Positions 9,528 through 17,161 of a stretch of 64,000 nucleotides of DNA are shown here, piece by piece. A model generated the notes under the pieces. That model was not told the origin of the DNA. It was given only the letters and a program-made list of their open reading frames with translations, and searched no databases. The stretch spans positions 186,001 to 250,000 of the forward strand of contig JACPIT010000013.1 in NCBI GenBank assembly GCA_016187945.1. The letters are read 5' to 3'. Source of the DNA: Opitutia bacterium (GTDB taxonomy: Bacteria; Verrucomicrobiota; Verrucomicrobiia; Opitutales; Opitutaceae). The translations under genes and the position numbers were made by a program. Numbering within the stretch: position 1 is the first letter of the stretch; each line of letters opens with the position of its first letter.

Positions 9528-10406
9528 TCATGCCGCTTGGCGGCGTTTTTCGCGGAGGAGCACGAGACCGCCGAGCAGCAACACCGCGCCCACCGACATC
9601 GCGACGGCACTTGCTTCGGGGACGGGTTGGACGGCGCTGGTGGCTTGAGTGATGTTCACTCCCGATTGCCAGGTGAGTGAGCTGCCGGCGATGAAGTCGG
9701 AGGTGTGCGTGCCGCCTTGGATGTCGATCGCGCCGTTTTCCGCGAGGAAGATGCCTTGGGTGTTCGAGTGACCGGTGGTGGTGAGCTGCGCTCCGCTGCC
9801 GATGAGATTGAACAGCACCTGGCTCGCGGAAATGCCGTCGAGCACGATGTCGGCGCGACTGAGGTTGTTGCCGCCGCCATAGATGTTGAACACGAAGGTG
9901 TCGCTCGCGGTGCCAGAGAGGGTCAGCGTGGTGTTGGCGATAGCGAGACTCCCGGAGACGCTGTAGACGTTGAGGCCGCCGTTGCCGGTGAAGGTGCCGC
10001 CGGTGATGCTGGTGAGGTTCTGCGTGGGCGTGAGGCCCGCGTAATAGCTGGCGGCCGTGTGCGAGTCGGCGATCGCCTGCGTGACGAGGCTCGAGGGCTG
10101 CACGATGCCGCCCGTGGCGCCGCTGCCGCCGCTGATGGAGAGCGTCGCTCCCGCGCCGGCGTAGATCGTGCCGTCGATGACGGAGCCGCCGCTGAAATCG
10201 AAATTGCCGTTGGGCCCGATGCCGACGTTACCGGTGATCTCGGTGGTCACCTTACTGATCGTGTAGGTGAAGGACGAACCGCCCATCTCGAGGCCCGCGA
10301 AATTGGCTGCGGCGCCGAGATCGATGAACTGCGCACGCGCCGCGGCCACGCCCAGCAGCAGGGGCGCGATCAGGCAGGCGCTGAGACGGCACGGCAAAAA
10401 GCTCAT
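9528..10406 (-). CDS. PEP-CTERM protein, ice-binding-like (DUF3494-type) fold
   Basis: 292 residues from ATG 10406; a TTG one codon upstream is possible. Order: signal peptide (SFLPCRLSACLIAPLLLGVA), Gly/Ser/Thr-rich beta-helical body with ITGNVGIGP, SLVTQAIADSHTAASYYAGL and DTFVFNIYGGGNNLS, then a C-terminal sorting tail of VPEAS, one helix and the basic end REKRRQAA. The body resembles DUF3494/ice-binding-like and related adhesin domains; that assignment is by pattern only. The tail is a standard exosortase target, and an exosortase is encoded just downstream, so this is the likely local substrate. Confidence 0.85.
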   Translation of the reverse strand: MSFLPCRLSACLIAPLLLGVAAARAQFIDLGAAANFAGLEMGGSSFTYTISKVTTEITGNVGIGPNGNFDFSGGSVIDGTIYAGAGATLSISGGSGATGGIVQPSSLVTQAIADSHTAASYYAGLTPTQNLTSITGGTFTGNGGLNVYSVSGSLAIANTTLTLSGTASDTFVFNIYGGGNNLSRADIVLDGISASQVLFNLIGSGAQLTTTGHSNTQGIFLAENGAIDIQGGTHTSDFIAGSSLTWQSGVNITQATSAVQPVPEASAVAMSVGAVLLLGGLVLLREKRRQAA

Positions 10407-10415
10407 CAACGAACC

Positions 10416-10439
10416 AAGTATATAGGTGTATCACCCTAT
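10416..10439 (-). promoter_or_regulatory. Putative promoter and half-palindrome of the PEP-CTERM gene
   Basis: On the minus strand TATACT (10421-10416) ends nine bases before ATG 10406, which would put transcription start almost at the start codon. Just upstream, ATAGGGTG and CACCTATA form an imperfect 8-bp inverted repeat around three bases, possibly an operator. No convincing -35 hexamer is seen. Confidence 0.35.
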
Positions 10440-10524
10440 CGGCACAAGGGATATTCGGCTGAAGCGCCAATCCCGGCTATGACGCGGCAGCGGCGAAACT
10501 CGTATCTAATTCTGCGATTGCGTA

Positions 10525-10983
10525 TTAGAACTGAGCCACCGCCACGACGAGTCCGACAATTGCCCCAAACGCGGCGTGTCCCGCCACGTGACTCAGACCG
10601 ACGAGCAGGTCGGCTTCCTTGAATTCTTCGAGCGGATGCTGGTCGGCCACGACCCACACGATCATCAACGCGACGACGATCCCCTGAAACGTCGCCACGC
10701 CGAGCCCCAGCATCAGGCTGTTCGGCAGGCGCGTCATCCCGAGCGTCACCATCAACAGCACATAAACCAGCGCGAAACCGAACGCTGCCGTCGCGTGCAC
10801 AACGAGCCCGACGCGATACGCGTGCTCGCGCGATTTCGTGATCAAGCTGCCGAGCGCGAGCACCATGTCGCCACGCGCGAGCCCGGCGCGCGAGATCAGC
10901 CACATGACGAATTCCATGGCCGCGCCACCGAGCGCGCCGGCGACGAGCGCAGTGATTAGGTATTTCACCAGAAACAGCGACAT
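10525..10983 (-). CDS. Small four-helix membrane protein
   Basis: 152 residues from ATG 10983, preceded by a good GGAGGT at five bases, one of the few clear ribosome sites in the window. Four hydrophobic segments (YLITALVAGALGGAAMEFV, VVHATAAFGFALVYVLL, LMLGLGVATFQGIVVALM, VAGHAAFGAIVGLVVAV) cover nearly the whole chain. Gly/Ala-rich helices and a His in the third loop recall uncharacterised DUF6789-type proteins, but I cannot assign it. Same strand as the stress protein upstream. Confidence 0.75.
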   Translation of the reverse strand: MSLFLVKYLITALVAGALGGAAMEFVMWLISRAGLARGDMVLALGSLITKSREHAYRVGLVVHATAAFGFALVYVLLMVTLGMTRLPNSLMLGLGVATFQGIVVALMIVWVVADQHPLEEFKEADLLVGLSHVAGHAAFGAIVGLVVAVAQF

Positions 10984-11092
10984 GAGACCTCCGTGGACGA
11001 GGTGGACTGGGCCCGTTGCGTGGCGGGCGCGGCTAATGTCTCCATTCGCGGCGAAACCGCCACTGGAAACTTTCCGCACGCGCCACCCTTCC

Positions 11093-11162
11093 TGTAGCGG
11101 CGGTCTATGACCGCCGAGTATCCTATTCACGCGTTCGTCGGCGGTCACAGACCGCCGCTACA
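11093..11162. repeat. Palindromic repeat, family E
   Basis: 25-bp arms starting TGTAGCGGCGGTCTATGACC (11093-11117 and 11138-11162) with one mismatch and a 20-base spacer. Each arm is itself a short hairpin. It lies between two co-directional minus-strand genes. A decayed relative is at 16672-16740. Confidence 0.88.
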
Positions 11163-11182
11163 GCCACAGCCCAGCGCCGCCC

Positions 11183-11653
11183 TCACCCTTTCCGCACCGT
11201 CAGCACCGGGCACGGCGCGAGCCGCAACACGCGGCGCGCCGTGCCACCCTTGAACAACCGGCCGAGACTCGCGCTGCTCTCCGCCGCGATCGCGAGCAGA
11301 TCGGCGTGCAACAGGCGCGCGGTCTCGAGGATTTCCCTCGCCGCGTTGCCCTCGCGCACGACGGTCTGGTCGATCTGCGCCTCCGGCAAAAACTGGAGCG
11401 CGGTCTCGCGCAGGCGCCGGTGCGCCGCCGTCAACCGCGCCGCCGCGGCCTTGGCATCGCGCACGGGTTTCTCGAGCACATGCAGCAACACCACGCGCGC
11501 GCCGAACCGCGCCGCCACGGGCGCCGCGTAGCGGAGCGCCCGGCGGGACTGGCCGGAAAAATCGAGCGGCACGAGGATGCGCCGCAGGCGCGGGTAGCTG
11601 CGTTGCACGCGACCGAGCACGTCGTCACGGGCGGATTTCGAGGCGGTTTTCAT
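11183..11653 (-). CDS. Universal stress protein (UspA family)
   Basis: 156 residues from ATG 11653. The N-terminal strand RRILVPLDFSGQSRRALRYA gives the family's Asp-containing VPLDFS signature, and the chain ends with LAPCPVLTVRKG, the usual C-terminal strand. The expected ATP-binding Gly-rich loop is weak: the stretch LLAIAAESSASLGRLFKGGTARRVLRLAPCPV keeps G-(n)-S/T-like residues but in the order GRLFKGGTARRV. Cytoplasmic stress or nucleotide-sensing role by family. A strong terminator sits about 70 bases upstream, so it is probably transcribed separately from the kinase region. Confidence 0.85.
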   Translation of the reverse strand: MKTASKSARDDVLGRVQRSYPRLRRILVPLDFSGQSRRALRYAAPVAARFGARVVLLHVLEKPVRDAKAAAARLTAAHRRLRETALQFLPEAQIDQTVVREGNAAREILETARLLHADLLAIAAESSASLGRLFKGGTARRVLRLAPCPVLTVRKG

Positions 11654-11720
11654 ACGAAAAAAACGCGACCGCCGCACACGGCTGCGGGAGTTTGGTCCGA
11701 TGCCGCCGCCGCTTGTTCCC

Positions 11721-11762
11721 GGCAAAAATAAAGCGGGTGAGGCTCGTAGCTGCCTCACCCGC
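11721..11762 (-). terminator. Rho-independent terminator
   Basis: Read on the minus strand: a perfect 11-bp stem GCGGGTGAGGC/GCCTCACCCGC (11762-11752 and 11743-11733), an 8-base loop, then TTTATTTTTG. The best terminator in the window. It ends transcription coming from the 12-16 kb side, 80 bases before the stress protein gene. Confidence 0.85.
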
Positions 11763-11764
11763 GA

Positions 11765-12124
11765 TCACCCCGGCGCGACCTGGTTCAGTGTGCGGCCCCC
11801 GCAGGTGCGGGCCGTTGCCGCGTCGCGCCGCCGCCCGACGGGCCTTCGCGTCCGACGTCTGGACTCGTCGGAACTCGGGAGGTGTTCAGCAGGCGGGCGG
11901 CGGACATGGCAGTTCAACCGCACATGCGCAGAAACCGCGTCGAACGGCTCACGCAGCGCGAAAAAAACGCCACCCTCCAGCCGCTGCAACGCCCGCGTCC
12001 CGCCTGCCTCGAAATGCAACCGGACGAGGCGGTCGTCGCCGGCCCTGGCGGCGACTCGACCGTGGATGCGAGCGACGAGGATCCTATCGAGCCTCGCCGA
12101 TCGGGCCAATGGGCAGGGCGCCAC
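11765..12124 (-). CDS. Doubtful short open frame in the kinase-to-terminator gap
   Basis: A minus-strand frame of about 119 codons, from a GTG at 12124 (or TTG 12109) to TGA 11765-11767, just before the terminator stem. The middle part (LVRLHFEAGGTRALQRLEGG) looks protein-like, but third-position GC is clearly lower than in the certain genes around it, there is no ATG, and the last 45 residues are Arg-rich and unconvincing. No family recognised. The 500-base gap may instead hold an untranslated RNA or 3' leader. It is listed because the terminator directly after the stop suggests that something is expressed here. Confidence 0.25.
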   Translation of the reverse strand: MAPCPLARSARLDRILVARIHGRVAARAGDDRLVRLHFEAGGTRALQRLEGGVFFALREPFDAVSAHVRLNCHVRRPPAEHLPSSDESRRRTRRPVGRRRDAATARTCGGRTLNQVAPG

Positions 12125-12282
12125 CGCCGAGGCATCGCATTCGTCGCCGGCCCGGTGCGCCGAGAACGCGATATCACTTTCGCAGCGGAGCGGGCCGCTC
12201 GCCCTACCTGACGCAATGCCGCCGCCAGTCGGTCGCGCGCGTCTCAATAGTCGCCGCGGGGACGGCGGCGACCACCCGCGCC

Positions 12283-15186
12283 TCACCGCCACTTCGCCGC
12301 TTCGTCGTTGCGCCCGAGCGCCGTGTAGACGCTCGCGAGCGCCGCGCGAGCCTCCGCGAGATTCTTCCGCCACGAATCCGTGCCGCGATCGCCTTCGGGC
12401 AACTGCATCAAGCCGTCGTGCCACTGCCGCAACACCGGCTCCGCCTCGCTCGCGCGGCCCTGCTCCTGCAGAAATTTTCCGAACGCTCCCGCGATCACGA
12501 GCGTCTCGCCGTGGAACTTGCCGAATTTTTCCTGCCAGCGCGCGAAGACTTCCCGGTAAAGCTGCTCCGCCTCCGCCGTCTCGCCCGCGCCCGCCCGCGC
12601 CTTCGCGAGCTGGAACGTCGCGTTCAGCGTGTTCGGCGCCGCCGGCCCGGCCGTCTCGCGAGCGGCCGCGATCGCGGGTCCGAGCAGCGCGATGGCGGCC
12701 GCCCACTCCGCGCGCTCCATCGCGATGCGCGCTCGGAGCACGGTGGCGTTGACGGTGTCGGCGTAACCGGGACCGAAGCGCTTGCGCAGCACCGGCAGCG
12801 CCTCGTCGAAGAGCCGCGCGGCTTCGTCGAGCTGGCCGGTCTCGAAGCGGATCGTGGCCAGCGTGGTTTGCGTGTTCAGCGTCGCCGGGTGCTCCGGGCC
12901 GAGTTTCTCGCGCAAGGCGCGATGCGTCGCGACAACGAGCGGCTCGGCCGTCGCGAAATCGCGCAGGCCGACGAGGATGTTGGCGAGGATCGTCGCCGCC
13001 GAGAGCGTCTGCGGATGCTCGGGGCCAAGCAAGCGCGTGCGGATGCCATGCACGCGCAACGCGAGTTCCTTCGCGGCGGCGAAATGCCCGAGCTGCGCGT
13101 CGATCGCCGCGAGGTTGATCGCGGTCGGCAGCGTGTTCGGATGCTCGGGGCCGAGCACGCGGTTCTTGATTTCCAACGTCTCCGCCGCGAGGTCGCGCGC
13201 CTCCTGCAAGCGCCCGGTCTCGACGAGCACGACGGCGAAGTCCGACATCGCGCCGAGCGTGACCGGATCTTCCGGCCCGAGCACGCGGCGCGCGTCCGCC
13301 AGCGCGGCCTTCATCAGCGGCTCGGCTTCGCGGTAGCGGCCGCGGTAGATCAGCTTCGGCAGCGTGACGCGCAACCGCACCGCCTGCGGATGATCGGCCC
13401 CGACGGTCTTTTCCCAGCGCGCGAGCGTGTCGGCGCCGAGTTTCTCCGCGTCGTCGAGCTTCGCCGACAGCCGCAGTGCGTTGAAGAGTTTCGTCGCCGC
13501 CGTGAGCGTCTGCGCGTCGTCGGAGCCGAGTTGCACGCGACGGAGCGTCAGCGTTTTCTCGAACTGCGCGCGCGCGGCGGCGTAGTCGCCGAGCACCTCG
13601 TAGGTGTCGCCGATCGTCTCGCGCAGATCGGCCTCGACGAGCGGCTGCTCGCGAAAACGCCCGTCGACGCGCGCCGCGGCACGATCGAGCACAGTGCGGA
13701 GCTTGATGTCGCGGTCGGCCTGGTTTTCCGGCGAGGCCTGCGCGAGCAGATCCTTGCGCAAAAATTCCGCGATCGCCCGGCTCGACGCCGCCTCGCTCGC
13801 CGCGACGCGCTCGGCCTGCTCCGCGCGGGCGCGGGCGGCGGTTTCGGCAGTGGCGCGCTGGGCGGCGAGTTGCTCGGCGCGCTGCGCGCGGACGGCTTGC
13901 GCGCGACTGACGACCGTCGCGGCGACGAGCGCCGCGAACACCAGCGCGCCGGCCGCGAACGCGGCGCGGTTGCGCTGCACCGCTTTTTGCAGGCGGTAGA
14001 GCTGGCTCGGCGCGGCGGCGGTGACCGGCTCGTGCCGCTGGTGGCGGACGAGGTCGCTCGCCAGCGCGTTGGCGGTGGCGTAGCGGCGCGCGCGGTCCTT
14101 TTCGAGGCAGCGCAGCACGATCCAGTCGAGATCGCCGCGCAACTGCGCTCCGAGGCGCGCCGGCGTCGTCGCGCGCATCAGCGCCACCGTGCCGCGAGTC
14201 TCCGCGCCGAGCCGCCCGAGAAACAGCGACGGCCGCACGGCGTCGGTCTCGCGAATGCGCCGGCGCAGCTCCGCCACGTCGGCCACGCTGCCGGTGTCGT
14301 GCGGCGTGCGGCCGGTGAGCAATTCGTGGAGCACGACGCCGAGCGCGTAGATGTCGCTGCGCGTGTCGAGATCGGCGTCGCCCGCGACTTGCTCGGGGCT
14401 CATGTAGCCGGGCGTGCCGACGAATTGCGCGACCTGCGTGACGGCGGGCGCACGCGCGTCGGCCGCGGTCGCTTTGGCGATGCCGAAATCGATGATCTTC
14501 GGTCGCGGCACGCCATCGGCGACGGCGACGAGGATGTTCGACGGTTTCAGGTCGCGGTGGATGACGCCCTTCTGGTGCGCGTGCTGCACGGCGTGGCAGA
14601 CCTGGAGAAACAACTCCAGCCGCGCCGCCACCGGCAGCGCGTGCTCGTCGCAATAGCGCGTGAGCGGCACGCCCTCGACCAGCTCCATCGCGAAATACGG
14701 CCGGCCGCGCGCGGTCGCGCCGGCGTCGAACACCCGCGCGATGCCGGGATGGTCCATCAGCGCGAGCGCCTGCCGCTCGGCGTCGAAACGCGCGAGCACC
14801 TCGCGCGTATCCATGCCGGGCTTGATGACCTTCAACGCCACGCTGCGGCGCAGCGGCTCGGCCTGCTCGGCGCGATAGACGACGCCGACGCCGCCCTCGC
14901 CCAGCCGCGCGACGACCGTGAACGCGCCTACTTTTTCGCCGGCGAGATTTTCCACTTCCGCGGCGCCGGCGGGCGCCGGCCGGCCGAGCGCGGCGGCGAC
15001 GGCCTCGCCCGCGGTGTCCTCGAGAAAACCCTCCGTCTTCGGGTGCAGTGCGAGGAGCATCTCGACGCGCGCGACGAGCGCGGGATCGTTCGCCGCGGTC
15101 GCACGCAGAAACGCCGCGCGCTCCGCGGGCGGTTGGGCCAGTGCGGCGGCAAAGAGAGCTTCCTCGCGTTCAACAGAGCCAGGCAT
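12283..15186 (-). CDS. Ser/Thr protein kinase with transmembrane helix and TPR tail
   Basis: 967 residues from ATG 15186. Kinase domain about residues 88-385: Gly loop LGEGGVGVVYRA, Lys119 in VALKV, catalytic HRDLKPSN at 210-217, DFG at 233-235 and APE-like MSPEQ. One membrane helix at about 408-428, a coiled coil rich in Ala/Glu/Arg to 475, then about ten TPR-like units of the Kinesin-light-chain type (repeated LGPEHP(N/Q/A)TL) to the C-terminus. This layout is frequent in Acidobacteria, Planctomycetes and Verrucomicrobia. An ECF sigma gene lies upstream on the same strand, so the pair is probably a signalling unit. Confidence 0.92.
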   Translation of the reverse strand: MPGSVEREEALFAAALAQPPAERAAFLRATAANDPALVARVEMLLALHPKTEGFLEDTAGEAVAAALGRPAPAGAAEVENLAGEKVGAFTVVARLGEGGVGVVYRAEQAEPLRRSVALKVIKPGMDTREVLARFDAERQALALMDHPGIARVFDAGATARGRPYFAMELVEGVPLTRYCDEHALPVAARLELFLQVCHAVQHAHQKGVIHRDLKPSNILVAVADGVPRPKIIDFGIAKATAADARAPAVTQVAQFVGTPGYMSPEQVAGDADLDTRSDIYALGVVLHELLTGRTPHDTGSVADVAELRRRIRETDAVRPSLFLGRLGAETRGTVALMRATTPARLGAQLRGDLDWIVLRCLEKDRARRYATANALASDLVRHQRHEPVTAAAPSQLYRLQKAVQRNRAAFAAGALVFAALVAATVVSRAQAVRAQRAEQLAAQRATAETAARARAEQAERVAASEAASSRAIAEFLRKDLLAQASPENQADRDIKLRTVLDRAAARVDGRFREQPLVEADLRETIGDTYEVLGDYAAARAQFEKTLTLRRVQLGSDDAQTLTAATKLFNALRLSAKLDDAEKLGADTLARWEKTVGADHPQAVRLRVTLPKLIYRGRYREAEPLMKAALADARRVLGPEDPVTLGAMSDFAVVLVETGRLQEARDLAAETLEIKNRVLGPEHPNTLPTAINLAAIDAQLGHFAAAKELALRVHGIRTRLLGPEHPQTLSAATILANILVGLRDFATAEPLVVATHRALREKLGPEHPATLNTQTTLATIRFETGQLDEAARLFDEALPVLRKRFGPGYADTVNATVLRARIAMERAEWAAAIALLGPAIAAARETAGPAAPNTLNATFQLAKARAGAGETAEAEQLYREVFARWQEKFGKFHGETLVIAGAFGKFLQEQGRASEAEPVLRQWHDGLMQLPEGDRGTDSWRKNLAEARAALASVYTALGRNDEAAKWR

Positions 15187-15406
15187 GGGGCGTCATCGTC
15201 TCAGGCGGAAAATCGGACGCGAACGGCTCAACGAACGGGCGGAAGCGCCCGCAAAAATCGCCGAATAGCGGAAGATGCGCCACGGCGGTGTTGTTCGGGT
15301 GGCGCGTGAGCTTCGCGAACGGCGCAGGCGGCACGAGCAGCGTGGACGGCGCGAGCGGCGTGGATTTTCCAATCGAGAATTGCCTGAAGAAGCGACGCTG
15401 CGTGAG

Positions 15407-15473
15407 GTAGGGCCGGCTTCAGCCGGCCCCAAGGATTTTCGCGCGCGCACGGCCCGGTTGAAACCGGCCCTAC
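15407..15473. repeat. Palindromic repeat, family C
   Basis: Starts GTAGGGCCGGCTTCAGCCGG and ends CCGGTTGAAACCGGCCCTAC; each arm is itself a hairpin. It fills much of the 320-base gap between the kinase and sigma genes. The rest of that gap shows no gene. Confidence 0.85.
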
Positions 15474-15506
15474 GCCCAAGGGCTTCGTCACTTCGTTCGG
15501 CGGGTC

Positions 15507-16103
15507 TCAAGTGCCGGGGAGGCTGGCTCGCGTTTGTTCGGCGCCGGGCGCGGCGTCCTGCATTTCGCGCAGCAGCCAGACGCGCGCGAAGGTCCACCAG
15601 CGCTTCGCCATGGCATGCGAGATGCCCTGCGCCTCGGCGACCTGCTCGAGCGTGAGGCCGGCGAAATAACGCAGCTTCACCAGCTCGGCTTTTTCCGGCG
15701 CCTCGGCCGCGAGGCGGTCGAGCGCTTCGCTGAGCGCCACGAGGCGGTCGTCGGGCAGGGCTTGCGGCAGCTCGAATTCGTCCAGTGACACGCGCTCGGC
15801 GCCGGCGCCGCGACGGGCGGCCTGGCGTTGACGCGCGCGGTCGATCAGGATGCGGCGCATCGCCTCCGCGGCGGCGGCGAGGAAGTGCCGGCGATTTTGC
15901 CAGGCGGGCTGATCGTCGCCGCCGAGGCGCAGCCAGGCTTCGTGGACGAGCGCCGTGGCTTGCAGCGTGTGGCCGGCGCGTTCGCGGGCGAGTTTGGCGG
16001 CAGCGAGGCGGCGCAACTCGTCGTAAACGCGCGCCATGAGTTCGTTCGCGGCGGCGGCATCGCCTTCGCGCACACGTCCGAGGATCAACGTGATTTCGCC
16101 CAC
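15507..16103 (-). CDS. ECF-like sigma factor, TIGR02999 type
   Basis: 198 residues from GTG 16103; upstream codons in frame are Arg-rich and unlikely. Region 2: ELMARVYDELRRLAAAKLAR, HTLQATALVHEAWLRL, then FLAAAAEAMRRILIDRARQR, the hallmark of the Acidobacteria-type ECF group. Region 4 helix-turn-helix: LRYFAGLTLEQVAEAQGISHAMAKRWWTFA. In this group the sigma gene usually accompanies a Ser/Thr kinase gene, as here (12283-15186). No anti-sigma factor is visible; control may be by phosphorylation, an inference from the family. Confidence 0.9.
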   Translation of the reverse strand: MGEITLILGRVREGDAAAANELMARVYDELRRLAAAKLARERAGHTLQATALVHEAWLRLGGDDQPAWQNRRHFLAAAAEAMRRILIDRARQRQAARRGAGAERVSLDEFELPQALPDDRLVALSEALDRLAAEAPEKAELVKLRYFAGLTLEQVAEAQGISHAMAKRWWTFARVWLLREMQDAAPGAEQTRASLPGT

Positions 16104-16293
16104 GGCGCGCGAGGATGCGCCCGCGCGCGAACGGCACAAGGCGCAATTGCTCCGGTGACGCGGCGGCGTCCGGCGCGACGGCGCGCTTCCCGGCGGCAGC
16201 GCAAGGCACGGCGAACCGCGCCGCAAGCCGCGCCATGCCTGCTCCGCGAAAAACGGCTGGCGCTCCGCGGCGCCCCGCGCCGATGCTGCGCGC

Positions 16294-16668
16294 GTGAATC
16301 CGCTCGCCCTGCTCGCGCCGCTCTTCTTCGCGTTCGAGTTGTGGCAACTGTTCGTCGGCGAGCGCTACCTCGGCATCCGGCGCATTCGCGCCAACGCCGA
16401 CCCGCGCGAGCTGCCGATGGCAAACTGGATGGCGATTCTGTGGGCCGGCGGGCTGGTCGTTTATTTCGTCTGGATGGCGTCGCTGCTCCTGCACCCGATC
16501 GGTCGCGCGCAGGGCGCCGTGCTGCTCGCGACCAGCGCGATCGGCTACGCGCTGCGCTCCACGGCGTCGCTGAAATGGACGCTCGTGATCCTCACGTTCG
16601 AGGGCTCCGTGCGGATCGGCATGCTGCTCTCGCTCGCGATCACGACGTGGCGCGTGCTGATGCGATAG
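16294..16668 (+). CDS. Small integral membrane protein
   Basis: 124 residues from GTG 16294. Four hydrophobic stretches (PLALLAPLFFAFELWQLFV, WMAILWAGGLVVYFVWMASLLL, AVLLATSAIGYALRS, MLLSLAITTWRVLM). GERYLGIRRI after the first helix and a polar loop suggest a cytoplasmic turn. Divergent from the sigma gene with 190 bases between, in which I see no motif. Family unknown. Confidence 0.72.
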   Translation: MNPLALLAPLFFAFELWQLFVGERYLGIRRIRANADPRELPMANWMAILWAGGLVVYFVWMASLLLHPIGRAQGAVLLATSAIGYALRSTASLKWTLVILTFEGSVRIGMLLSLAITTWRVLMR

Positions 16669-16671
16669 CGC

Positions 16672-16740
16672 TGTAGTGGCGATCTCCGACCGACGACGAT
16701 CGTCACACCGCGCGCTTTCGGCGGTCGCAGACGCCGCTAC
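16672..16740. repeat. Decayed palindromic repeat, family E
   Basis: Begins TGTAGTGGCGATCTCCGACC and ends GGCGGTCGCAGACGCCGCTAC. The arms still pair but carry several mismatches compared with the copy at 11093. Sits between convergent genes. Confidence 0.7.
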
Positions 16741-16762
16741 GGGTGTCGCGCGAGGCGGCCAC

Positions 16763-17032
16763 CTACCCTTGCATCCGCTTCGGCGCCGGACCGCCGCCGG
16801 ACGCGACGAAAAATTCCTGCGCCTGCGCGAGCAGCTTCGCGTATTTGCCGTAGTCGCCCGCCCAGGAGTTCGGCACGCAAACGCGCTTGATGACGCCTGA
16901 GCCGACCTTGTCCGGCGCCTCGCGATCCGGCGTCAGCTCGACCGTGAATTGCGGATTGTGCGTGTGCACCACGTAGTGGCGCTCGGTGTCGCGTCCGTCC
17001 CGATCGATGCGCACGAAATGCGGGAAACTCAT
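16763..17032 (-). CDS. Conserved-looking small protein of unknown function
   Basis: 89 residues from ATG 17032: SFPHFVRIDRDGRDTERHYV then HNPQFTVELTP and CVPNSWAGDYGKYAKLLAQA. Soluble, mixed alpha/beta, no signal or helix. Codon use fits the neighbouring genes. The 130-base divergent gap to 17162 would carry both promoters. No family recognised. Confidence 0.65.
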   Translation of the reverse strand: MSFPHFVRIDRDGRDTERHYVVHTHNPQFTVELTPDREAPDKVGSGVIKRVCVPNSWAGDYGKYAKLLAQAQEFFVASGGGPAPKRMQG

Positions 17033-17161
17033 GGGAACGCGGCGACGATGCCGCGAATCGCCGGCGGCACAAGGGCCGATTTCACTCGGGAAACGGGCCG
17101 GTTTAGCCTTGTGATGCGCCGCGCTCCGAGGGAAAACGAGCCCAGCGCGCGAAATCGCCCC

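Noticed and set aside
11765-11830. SRP RNA-like string TGAACCAGGTC on the minus strand before the terminator
   Set aside because: The conserved GGAA tetraloop and the AGCAGCC side of helix 8 are absent, so it is not a signal recognition particle RNA.
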